DNA of 5,380 bases from Leucobacter sp. (GTDB taxonomy: Bacteria > Actinomycetota > Actinomycetes > Actinomycetales > Microbacteriaceae), in the NCBI GenBank assembly GCA_017990305.1, contig JAGNOB010000158.1, forward strand, positions 1-5,380. Reading direction: 5' to 3'. Under the pieces are notes generated by a model. The model worked only from the letters and a program-made list of their open reading frames with translations. It searched no databases and was not told the DNA's origin. Of the stretch, positions 1 through 4,935 are shown piece by piece; position 1 is the stretch's first letter; every line of letters starts with the position of its first letter. Position numbers and translations under genes: made by a program.

Positions 1-1
1 C

Positions 2-1297
2 CTCGGAGGGCTTCACCACAATCTCGGGGTCGATAAGCCCTGTCGGGCGAATAATCTGTTCAACGACACCGTCCGCGATGCCCATCTCGTACTTACCAGG
101 GGTCGCAGAGAGATAGACCGTCTGGCCGACCCGCTCCTTAAACTCGCCGAACTTCAGCGGGCGGTTATCAAGCGCACTCGGCAGACGGAAGCCGTGATCC
201 ACGAGCGTGCGTTTACGCGACGAGTCGCCCTCGTACATCGCGCCGATCTGCGGGACCGTCACGTGCGACTCGTCAATGACAACGAGGAAGTCGTCGGGGA
301 AGTAATCGAGCAAGCAGTGCGGCGCCTCGCCAGGCACGCGCCCGTCCATGTGCATCGAGTAGTTCTCGATGCCCGAGCAGAAGCCGATCTGCTCCATCAT
401 CTCGAGGTCGAAGGTCGTGCGCATGCGCAGCCGCTGCTCCTCGACGAGCTTGTTTTGCTCCTTGAGTTCGCGGGTGCGATGATCGAGTTCGTCAGTGATC
501 TGCCCCATCGCCCGGTTCATGACCTCGCGGCTCGCGACGTAGTGCGAACCAGGGAACACGGATACCGAGTCGACCTGCTTGACCACGTCGCCCGTTACCG
601 GGTGAAGGTAATACAGTGCCTCGATCTCGTCACCGAAAAACTCGATGCGGATCGCGAGCTCCTCGTACATCGGGATGATCTCGACGGTGTCGCCGCGCAC
701 GCGGAAGTTGCCGCGCACGAACTCGATGTCGTTGCGCTGGTACTGCATGTCGACGAAGCGTCGCAGCAACACGTCGCGGTCGAGCCGGTCCCCTACGACG
801 AGCGGCACCATCGCCTCGTAGTACTCTTCTGGCTTGCCGAGACCGTAAATGCAGGAGACGGTCGATACGACGATCACGTCGCGCCGACTGAGTAGCGAGT
901 TCGTCGTCGAGTGGCGGAGGCGCTCGACCTCCGCGTTCACCGACGAATCCTTCTCGATAAAGGTGTCTGTCTGCGGCACGTAGGCCTCGGGCTGGTAATA
1001 GTCGTAGTAGGAGACGAAGTACTCGACCGCGTTGTTCGGGAAGAGCTGGCGGAACTCGGTTGCGAGCTGCGCCGCCAGCGTCTTGTTGTGAGCGAGCACG
1101 AGCGTCGGCCGCTGCACAGCCTCGATGAGCCAGGCCGTTGTCGCGGACTTGCCAGTACCGGTCGCGCCGAGCAGCACCACGTCGGTGTCGCCGGCGTTGA
1201 TGCGGCGCGAAAGCTCTTCGATCGCCTGCGGCTGATCGCCGCTCGGCTCGTAGTCACTCACGACCTCAAAGGGGCGGACACTGCGGGTTGCTTCCAT
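2..1297 (-). CDS. uvrB: UvrB, excinuclease ABC subunit B (partial, C-terminus beyond left edge)
   Basis: UvrB is the damage-verifying DNA helicase-like subunit of cytoplasmic nucleotide excision repair. It is loaded by UvrA and then recruits UvrC for dual incision. The frame is open without a stop for 432 codons from the ATG at 1297 to the window edge, about two thirds of the usual 670-700 residues. Visible in order are Walker A GATGTGKS (residues 44-51), motif Ia with HNKTLAAQ (70-77), the tyrosine-rich beta-hairpin that threads between strands (about 97-118, [11 protein letters not shown] then TDTFIEKDS), the UvrA-contacting domain 2, the DESH Walker B box (342-345) and the SAT motif (397-399). 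Helicase motifs IV-VI and the C-terminal UvrC/UvrA-binding region lie outside. The start is chosen because [23 protein letters not shown] matches the normal UvrB N-terminus in kind and position; no good Shine-Dalgarno precedes it, so a leaderless transcript is likely. An SOS box lies upstream. Family identity is certain; no damage is seen in the visible part. Confidence 0.98.
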   Translation of the reverse strand, partial: MEATRSVRPFEVVSDYEPSGDQPQAIEELSRRINAGDTDVVLLGATGTGKSATTAWLIEAVQRPTLVLAHNKTLAAQLATEFRQLFPNNAVEYFVSYYDYYQPEAYVPQTDTFIEKDSSVNAEVERLRHSTTNSLLSRRDVIVVSTVSCIYGLGKPEEYYEAMVPLVVGDRLDRDVLLRRFVDMQYQRNDIEFVRGNFRVRGDTVEIIPMYEELAIRIEFFGDEIEALYYLHPVTGDVVKQVDSVSVFPGSHYVASREVMNRAMGQITDELDHRTRELKEQNKLVEEQRLRMRTTFDLEMMEQIGFCSGIENYSMHMDGRVPGEAPHCLLDYFPDDFLVVIDESHVTVPQIGAMYEGDSSRKRTLVDHGFRLPSALDNRPLKFGEFKERVGQTVYLSATPGKYEMGIADGVVEQIIRPTGLIDPEIVVKPSE

Positions 1298-1304
1298 GGT
1301 TTCT

Positions 1305-1333
1305 AGGATAAACCTTTTCGGGTCGTATTCGAA
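1305..1333 (-). promoter_or_regulatory. probable uvrB promoter (-10 TATCCT, weak -35 TTCGAA)
   Basis: Read on the minus strand, TATCCT (1310-1305) fits the TANNNT -10 pattern and is preceded, after 17 bases, by a weak TTCGAA at the -35 position (1333-1328). Transcription would then begin at about the uvrB ATG, giving a leaderless message. This agrees with the absence of a Shine-Dalgarno at normal distance: the only purine run, AAAAGG, is 15 bases from the ATG. The -35 half lies within or against the SOS box. Confidence 0.45.
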
Positions 1334-1344
1334 ACTTTGTTCGC
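1329..1344 (-). promoter_or_regulatory. LexA-binding SOS box of uvrB
   Basis: On the plus strand this reads TCGAAACTTTGTTCGC. Compared with the Gram-positive/actinobacterial SOS box TCGAAC-N4-GTTCGA, only the last base of each half differs, so 10 of 12 defined positions match. It sits 32-47 bases upstream of the uvrB ATG, where it would cover the likely -35 region, a classic repression position. uvrB is a known SOS gene in many bacteria, which supports the assignment. LexA binding is inferred. Confidence 0.75.
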
Positions 1345-1502
1345 CTGCGGCGTGAGGCCCGCGGGTCAGGTCCGCGGCGAGCCTCGAGAGACAGACACCG
1401 CCACTCGTGAGGCCGCGCGCTACCCTCGTGAGACAGGCCGCGAGGCACCTGAACCCCGGCGAAGAACCAGGAATCAGGAACCAAGCGCCCGCGGCACGAG
1501 GT

Positions 1503-1526
1503 CGGGTCGCCCACACAGGGCACCCG
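1503..1526 (-). terminator. possible terminator hairpin after the dehydrogenase
   Basis: CGGGT (1503-1507) pairs with ACCCG (1522-1526), and GCCC (1509-1512) pairs with GGGC (1518-1521). One base is bulged at 1508 and the loop is 5 bases (ACACA on the plus strand). The 9-bp, all but entirely G/C stem begins 57 bases past the dehydrogenase stop. There is no T-run in either direction, so it would be a hairpin-only (actinobacterial-type) terminator or simply an RNA structure. Confidence 0.4.
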
Positions 1527-1582
1527 GCCTCACGCGGCAGCGGTGGATCGGCGTGCGCCCGACGGCACGAGCCTTCCCTGCG

Positions 1583-2620
1583 TTACGGCACCAGTACAGC
1601 GCGCCCGGCAATCTTTCCGTGGTGCAGGTCGTCGAAGGCCTGCGGGGCGTCGTCGAGCGCGTAGGTGACGACCTCGACCGCGATCTTGCCAGCCTGCGCG
1701 AGCGCGATGACCTGGCGCATGTCGGAGCGGGTGCCGCCGTACGAGCGCTCGATGTTCACGCCCCACGGTAGCTCGCTGCCGCCGGCGACGTACGGGAAGC
1801 TGCCGCCGCCGAGGCCGACGAAGCGAATCGCGCCGCCGCTGCGAACCACCGCGACCGCTAGGTCCACAGTCGGCTGGACGCCAACGAAGTCGAGCACAAC
1901 GTCGGCACCCACACCGCCCGTCTCCGCAAGGATCCGCGCAGCTGCGTCGCCGTCGCTCGGGATCGCGAGGTCGGCACCGTGGCTCTCCGCGAAGGCGAGC
2001 TTGGCGGGGTCGGTGTCGAGCGCGATGATGCGTGCGCCGGTCGTCGCTGCGAGGATCTGCAGCGCCATGTGCCCGAGCCCGCCGAGTCCGATCGTGACGA
2101 CCGTCGCGTCGCCAGTCATTCTGTCGCGCACGGTGTTGATCGCGTGCATCGGCGTGAGCGCTGCGTCCGCGAGCGGTGCGGCGGCTACCGGATCCAGGTC
2201 GCCGATCGGGTCGAGGTGCCTCGCCTTCACAGCGATGAAGTCGGCCATGCCACCAGGGCTGCCGATGCCCGGCGACAGTGGCGCGAGCCCGCCGCGCGGG
2301 CCAACGACCTCGCACTGGTTGTCGCGCCCAGCGAGGCACTCCCTGCACTGGCCGCAGGAGAGGATCAGCGACACGATCGCGAGATCCCCCTCCTGCCAGC
2401 CCGCGACGTTCGCGCCGAGCTCCTCGACGGTGCCGGCAACCTCGTGCCCGAGCGTGCTGCCGATGAGGGGGTTGTCGTCGCCCATACCGATGATCGTGAT
2501 GTCCGAGTGGCACACGCCAGCTCCACCGACCCGGATGAGGACCTCGTCTGCCGCGAGTTCGGGCTTCGGCTTGTCTCGCAACTCCACCGTGTTGTTCTTC
2601 ACATAGGTCACTGCACGCAT
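1583..2620 (-). CDS. zinc-dependent, probably NAD+-linked alcohol dehydrogenase (MDR superfamily)
   Basis: This is a cytoplasmic medium-chain dehydrogenase of 345 residues, a normal length, that would interconvert alcohols and aldehydes or ketones. The catalytic zinc site is seen as Cys37 (GVCHSD, 35-40), His59-Glu60 (GHEVAG) and, at the usual third-ligand position, Asp152 (APLADA). The structural zinc lobe is intact: Cys89, Cys92, Cys95 and Cys103, spaced C-X2-C-X2-C-X7-C. The Rossmann fold follows with GLGGLGH (178-184). An acidic Asp202 at the end of the second strand favours NAD+ over NADP+. The start is the ATG at 2620 because GAAGGGAAG lies 7 bases upstream as a Shine-Dalgarno; the GTG at 2641 lies upstream of that signal and adds residues not typical of the family. 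The gene stands alone and diverges from the DIP1984-family gene. The substrate cannot be read from the sequence; relatives act on secondary, benzylic or arylacetaldehyde-type substrates. Confidence 0.93.
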   Translation of the reverse strand: MRAVTYVKNNTVELRDKPKPELAADEVLIRVGGAGVCHSDITIIGMGDDNPLIGSTLGHEVAGTVEELGANVAGWQEGDLAIVSLILSCGQCRECLAGRDNQCEVVGPRGGLAPLSPGIGSPGGMADFIAVKARHLDPIGDLDPVAAAPLADAALTPMHAINTVRDRMTGDATVVTIGLGGLGHMALQILAATTGARIIALDTDPAKLAFAESHGADLAIPSDGDAAARILAETGGVGADVVLDFVGVQPTVDLAVAVVRSGGAIRFVGLGGGSFPYVAGGSELPWGVNIERSYGGTRSDMRQVIALAQAGKIAVEVVTYALDDAPQAFDDLHHGKIAGRAVLVP

Positions 2621-2641
2621 CGAGATTCTTCCCTTCGTCAC
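2621..2641 (-). promoter_or_regulatory. ribosome binding site that fixes the dehydrogenase start
   Basis: Read on the minus strand, GAAGGGAAG is followed by 7 bases and then the ATG at 2620. It selects this ATG over the in-frame GTG at 2641, which lies upstream of the purine run and has no comparable signal of its own. Confidence 0.7.
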
Positions 2642-2723
2642 GGCGCGGGCACCAGGATTTGGCAGCTCCTGCGCCTACTCACAGCGTACGCCTGACTCGC
2701 TCTTAGTGGCAGCATCGGCGTGA

Positions 2724-2729
2724 TACTCT
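2724..2729 (+). promoter_or_regulatory. possible extended -10 of the DIP1984-family gene
   Basis: TACTCT preceded by TG with a one-base gap fits an extended -10 element. It would give a leader of about 35 bases before the GTG start. No convincing -35 is seen, so this is weak. Confidence 0.25.
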
Positions 2730-2770
2730 GGCCGTCCTGTCAGGGCTACGAAACGAGAGTGGGAACACTG

Positions 2771-3298
2771 GTGAAACTCGCAGAAGCGCTTGCGCTCCGC
2801 GGAGATACGCAAAAACGAATCGCTCAGCTGCGCTCGCGCATCGTCGCCAACGCGCGCTACCAGGAGGGCGACACCCCTGTTGAGGACGCCGCTGCGCTGC
2901 TCGCCGAGGCCGAACTCGCCGTTGGTGAGCTCGAGACGCTCGTGCGCAGCATCAACGCGACGAACTCGAGCATCACACTCGACATTGCCCCGCCGAAGTC
3001 CGCGGCGGGCGGGCGCCGCAGGCAGCAGAGCGGAACCGCCTCGCCAGCCACCTTCACGATGACCGATGCCCTCGCCCGCCGCGACAGCCTGCGGCAGCGG
3101 CACGCGATCCTCGTGCAGGCAGCGGACGCCGCGCAGGATCAGGGCATGATGCGCCAGATGCGCTCCGAGCTGCGACAGGTCGCAGCGCTGCCCGTCGGCG
3201 AGCTGCGCGGCAAGGCCGACGTGCTCGCGCGCGAACTGCGGGAGCTCGACGCGCACATCCAGCAGGCGAACTGGTCGAACGAGCTGCTCGAGGGCTAG
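2771..3298 (+). CDS. DIP1984 family protein (function unknown; sometimes labelled septicolysin)
   Basis: A 175-residue, soluble, largely helical protein with no signal peptide or membrane segment. It is recognised by KLAEALALRGDTQKRIAQLR at the N-terminus, RSINATNS (59-66), TDALARRDSLRQR (98-110) and the C-terminal ELDAHIQQANW (158-168). These are the hallmark blocks of the DIP1984 family, named after a Corynebacterium diphtheriae protein. Heptad-like charged helices at about 5-60 and 100-165 suggest a helical bundle or coiled coil. Some database entries in this family carry the name septicolysin, but nothing here shows a haemolysin. The start is the GTG at 2771 because the family begins at M-K-L-A-E-A; the open frame continues upstream to a GTG at 2720 but those 17 residues look like leader DNA. 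The Shine-Dalgarno is weak (GAGTGGGA). A 25-30 residue Ala/Gly/Arg/Gln-rich segment at about 70-97 replaces what is normally a short turn. Biochemical role unknown. Confidence 0.88.
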   Translation: MKLAEALALRGDTQKRIAQLRSRIVANARYQEGDTPVEDAAALLAEAELAVGELETLVRSINATNSSITLDIAPPKSAAGGRRRQQSGTASPATFTMTDALARRDSLRQRHAILVQAADAAQDQGMMRQMRSELRQVAALPVGELRGKADVLARELRELDAHIQQANWSNELLEG

Positions 3299-3342
3299 CG
3301 GGGCGCGCCCGGTAGCGAACAGCAGCGCCCGGCCGCACCCAA

Positions 3343-3404
3343 CAGCGCACAGACAGCCCGGCGGCGCACAGCACAGCAGCTCACGACACAGCAGCGCACA
3401 GACA
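3343..3404. repeat. CAGCGCACAGACA direct repeat in a GCACA-rich tract
   Basis: The 13-base unit CAGCGCACAGACA occurs exactly at 3343-3355 and 3392-3404. A degenerate third copy (GGCGCACAGCACA, about 3363-3375) lies between them. The strand is strikingly poor in T over this stretch. It may be decayed tandem repeat or slippage sequence; no function is evident. Confidence 0.6.
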
Positions 3405-3417
3405 ACTTCACACAGGC

Positions 3418-3433
3418 GAGTCGGTACCGACTC
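3418..3433. promoter_or_regulatory. perfect 16-bp palindrome (possible operator)
   Basis: GAGTCGGTACCGACTC is a perfect dyad with no central spacer. A continuous dyad is more typical of a dimeric repressor site than of a terminator, whose stem needs a loop. It lies 120 bases after the DIP1984-family stop and about 270 bases before the glycosylase start, and no promoter is evident next to it. No specific regulator can be named. Confidence 0.45.
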
Positions 3434-3438
3434 AATCA

Positions 3439-3473
3439 GCGGGCACACCCCGCGCCAGACGGGCAACTCTGGC
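3439..3473 (+). terminator. two adjacent stem-loops, possible terminator of the DIP1984-family gene
   Basis: The first stem is GCGGG (3439-3443) with CCCGC (3449-3453) around a CACAC loop. The second, starting at the next base, is GCCAGA (3454-3459) with TCTGGC (3468-3473) around an 8-base loop, followed by TCTTG, a weak T-containing tail. With the palindrome just upstream they make three dyads in 56 bases. A tandem, mostly U-less terminator is the simplest reading. Confidence 0.4.
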
Positions 3474-3578
3474 TCTTGCAGGGTGGCGGGCAACCCACAC
3501 ACGCACAGTGCAGCCCAGCACTTGGCACATGTGACTGCTCACCGCGCACAGCGCACAACCGCGTGCCGGGATTGAGTT

Positions 3579-3596
3579 GGGAGGGTGGGTTCGGGG
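3579..3596 (+). other. G-quadruplex motif upstream of the glycosylase gene
   Basis: GGGAGGGTGGGTTCGGGG has four G-tracts with loops of 1, 1 and 3 bases. This meets the canonical G3+N1-7 rule and has the short loops typical of stable parallel quadruplexes. It is on the coding strand of the downstream gene, 107 bases before its ATG. A further GGG at 3568-3570 could act as a spare tract. The motif is clear; folding in the cell is inference. Confidence 0.6.
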
Positions 3597-3673
3597 ACAT
3601 TTCGCCTGTCGCGCCGCTGCAAACCGCGGCTGCGCTCCGCCGCACCTCCGGAACCTCGCCTTCGAGAACAGCA

Positions 3674-3696
3674 ATGTCCGCGGCTGCCGGTAGCGT
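3674..3696 (+). promoter_or_regulatory. probable leaderless promoter of the AlkX-like gene, resembling the RecA-independent damage promoter
   Basis: TAGCGT (3691-3696) fits the TANNNT -10 and ends six bases before the ATG at 3703, so transcription would start at or next to the start codon. Exactly 8 bases upstream lies ATGTCCGCG (3674-3682). It matches 6 of 9 positions, including the TGTC core, of the tTGTCRgtg element that together with N8 and TAnnnT defines the mycobacterial RecA-independent (PafBC-dependent) DNA-damage promoter. No Shine-Dalgarno precedes the ATG, which agrees with leaderless expression. The match is partial. Confidence 0.4.
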
Positions 3697-3702
3697 TGTC
3701 GC

Positions 3703-4929
3703 ATGACGAAACGCACCGCCGGTCACAGCAGCCCAGGCACGAGCGCACGCACAGATCTCAGCGCCGCGGAGGCCCGGCGCGTCGCGCTTGCCGCGCAGGG
3801 CTTCGCCCACACGCCTAAGCTACGGGTGCGCAGGCCCTTCGACGGGGCGCTCGACGCACTGCATGTGCTGCAGATCGACTCGGTGAACGTGTTCGCCCGC
3901 AGCCACTACATGCCGGTGTTCTCGCGGCACGGCGGCTACTCGCAGGAGCAGCTCGACGCGCTGCTCTGGGAGAGCGGCGACTACACCGAGTACTGGGCGC
4001 ACGAGGCGGCATTCATACCGGTTACGGATCGCCCGCTCTTCGGCTGGCGCATGGCCGACAGGCGCGAGCGTCACGCGAACAGCGGCACGACCGAGCGCCT
4101 CGCCGCGGCGATCGCCGACGTGCGCGCGAAGCTCGCGGGGGCGGGCCCACAGTTCGTCAAGGACCTCGAGGACGGGCCGCGCGAGAAGCGTGGCCCCTGG
4201 TGGGACTGGAGCGACACGAAGCACGCTGTCGAACTGCTCTTCGCGACGGGCGAGGTCGTGTCGGCCGGCCGCGAGGGCTTCCAGCGCAGGTACGCGCTCG
4301 CCGAGCAGGTGATCGCCCCGGAGCACCTCATCGAGATCGACAGGGAGACCGCGCAGCGCGCGCTCGTCGAGCGAGCTGCGCGGTCGCTCGGCGTCGCGAC
4401 GCTGCCAGACCTCGCCGACTACCACCGGCTGAAGACCGCCGAGGCGAAGGTTGCGGTGCAAGCGCTCGAAGACGCGGGTGAGCTCGTGCCCGTCACCGTT
4501 CAGGGCTGGCTCACGAAAGCTGGCAAGCCGGAGCAGGCCTGGCTCCATCGCGACGCGCGTGTACCAGGGCGGCTCGCGCCCAACGCGCTCCTCACCCCGT
4601 TCGACCCAGTGGTGTGGTTCAGGCCGCGGGCCGAGCGCATGTTCGACTTCCACTACCGCATTGAGATCTACACGCCCAAGGAGAAGCGTCAGTTCGGCTA
4701 CTACTGCCTGCCGCTCATGGTCGGTGGAACGCTCGCGGGCCGCATCGACCTCAAAGCGGACAGGGCCGAACGGGCGCTGCTCGTGCAGGCCGCCTGGCAG
4801 GAGCCCGGCGCGCCGGCGCAGACCGCAGCCGTCGCCGCCGAACTTCTCACCGCCGCCGCTAACTGGCAGGGGCTCGATGGCATCAGGGTCAGTGGAGCGG
4901 GCAACCTACCGCTGGACTTCGCTGGCTGA
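3703..4929 (+). CDS. ycaQ: YcaQ/AlkX-family DNA glycosylase (winged-helix, HTH_42)
   Basis: A complete 408-residue cytoplasmic protein, close to the about 410 residues of E. coli YcaQ (AlkX). Members of this winged-helix family excise N7-alkylated purines and unhook interstrand DNA crosslinks. Seen here: the N-terminal LSAAEARRVALAAQGF (19-34); the catalytic QxD motif Gln57-Ile-Asp59 within LQIDSVNVFARSHY (56-69); EYWAHEA (96-102); GPWWDWSDTKHAVELLF in the central winged-helix region; PFDPVVW (299-305); RIEIY (319-323); and RIDLKADR (347-354) in the C-terminal beta region. QxD marks the AlkX branch, while AlkZ (azinomycin self-resistance) has QxQ. The first about 18 residues are a polar, variable extension. 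The ATG at 3703 is the only sensible start; it lacks a Shine-Dalgarno and is probably leaderless. The gene stands alone and converges on the regulator downstream with 6 bases between stops. Older annotation calls it merely a winged helix-turn-helix protein. Family is sure; the crosslink substrate is inferred from E. coli. Confidence 0.93.
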   Translation: MTKRTAGHSSPGTSARTDLSAAEARRVALAAQGFAHTPKLRVRRPFDGALDALHVLQIDSVNVFARSHYMPVFSRHGGYSQEQLDALLWESGDYTEYWAHEAAFIPVTDRPLFGWRMADRRERHANSGTTERLAAAIADVRAKLAGAGPQFVKDLEDGPREKRGPWWDWSDTKHAVELLFATGEVVSAGREGFQRRYALAEQVIAPEHLIEIDRETAQRALVERAARSLGVATLPDLADYHRLKTAEAKVAVQALEDAGELVPVTVQGWLTKAGKPEQAWLHRDARVPGRLAPNALLTPFDPVVWFRPRAERMFDFHYRIEIYTPKEKRQFGYYCLPLMVGGTLAGRIDLKADRAERALLVQAAWQEPGAPAQTAAVAAELLTAAANWQGLDGIRVSGAGNLPLDFAG

Positions 4930-4935
4930 GCGCTG

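Larger units (their letters stand above)
1298..1582. other. spacer between dehydrogenase stop and uvrB start
   Basis: This 285-base spacer holds the uvrB promoter and SOS box at its left end and a bulged hairpin near its right end. In between are only short local repeats: CTCGTGAG occurs twice around 1404-1432, CAGGAA occurs twice around 1470-1480, and CCGCGG is repeated at 1359-1364 and 1372-1377 and could form a 6-bp stem with a 7-base loop. No reading frame here has a credible start signal or a recognisable product. Confidence 0.6.
2621..2770. other. divergent promoter region between dehydrogenase and DIP1984-family gene
   Basis: These 150 bases must contain both divergent promoters. On the plus strand TGATACTCT (2721-2729) resembles an extended -10 (TG-N-TANNNT), about 42 bases before the GTG at 2771, but no good -35 accompanies it. 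On the minus strand I see no clear -10/-35 pair for the dehydrogenase. A small inverted repeat, CAGGA (2653-2657) and TCCTG (2667-2671), lies just upstream of the dehydrogenase leader and could be an operator half-site pair or chance. Confidence 0.4.
3299..3702. other. 404-base gene-free, structure-rich spacer
   Basis: No credible gene lies here. Frames through it are rich in Cys, Pro, Arg or Ser, lack ribosome binding sites and resemble no family I know. From left to right it holds a GGGCGCGCCC palindrome directly after the DIP1984 stop (3301-3310), a CACAG/GCGCACA-rich tract (about 3340-3415), a perfect 16-bp palindrome (3418-3433), two adjacent stem-loops (3439-3453 and 3454-3473), more CA-rich sequence to about 3560, a G-quadruplex motif (3579-3596), a 10-base direct repeat CCGCGGCTGC (3624-3633 and 3678-3687) and the likely promoter of the glycosylase gene. 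Confidence 0.7.

Noticed and set aside
194..1306. Long plus-strand frames across the uvrB region (194-895 and 911-1306).
   Set aside because: They are antisense shadows of uvrB, which has no stop in the window and carries intact helicase motifs.
1665..2606. A 313-codon plus-strand frame antisense to the dehydrogenase.
   Set aside because: It is a shadow: the minus strand encodes a complete dehydrogenase with all zinc and NAD motifs, while this frame gives Ser/Pro/Ala-rich sequence without any domain.
2739..2746. TGTCAGGG in the DIP1984 leader as a PafBC-type element.
   Set aside because: The box resembles TGTCRGTG, but no TANNNT follows after 8 bases, so it is most likely chance.
2720..2770. 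Upstream GTG at 2720 as start of the DIP1984-family protein.
   Set aside because: It would add 17 residues unlike the family N-terminus and would place the start against the best -10 candidate. The conserved KLAEAL begins right after the GTG at 2771.
3301..3310. GGGCGCGCCC directly after the DIP1984 stop as a terminator.
   Set aside because: A spacerless 10-bp G/C palindrome with no usable loop or T-run; short G/C palindromes are common at this base composition.
2675..3502. A 275-codon minus-strand frame opposite the DIP1984-family gene.
   Set aside because: Cys/Arg/Leu-rich shadow without a ribosome binding site. It extends through the repeat tract and would remove the divergent arrangement supported by the conserved DIP1984 motifs.
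3476..3706. A 76-codon plus-strand frame starting with TTG whose stop overlaps the glycosylase ATG (ATGA), suggesting translational coupling.
   Set aside because: No ribosome binding site, a TTG start inside a stem-loop tail, and Cys/Pro/Ser/Thr-rich composition that tracks the repeat-like DNA. It runs through the G4 motif and the promoter, and resembles no family I know.
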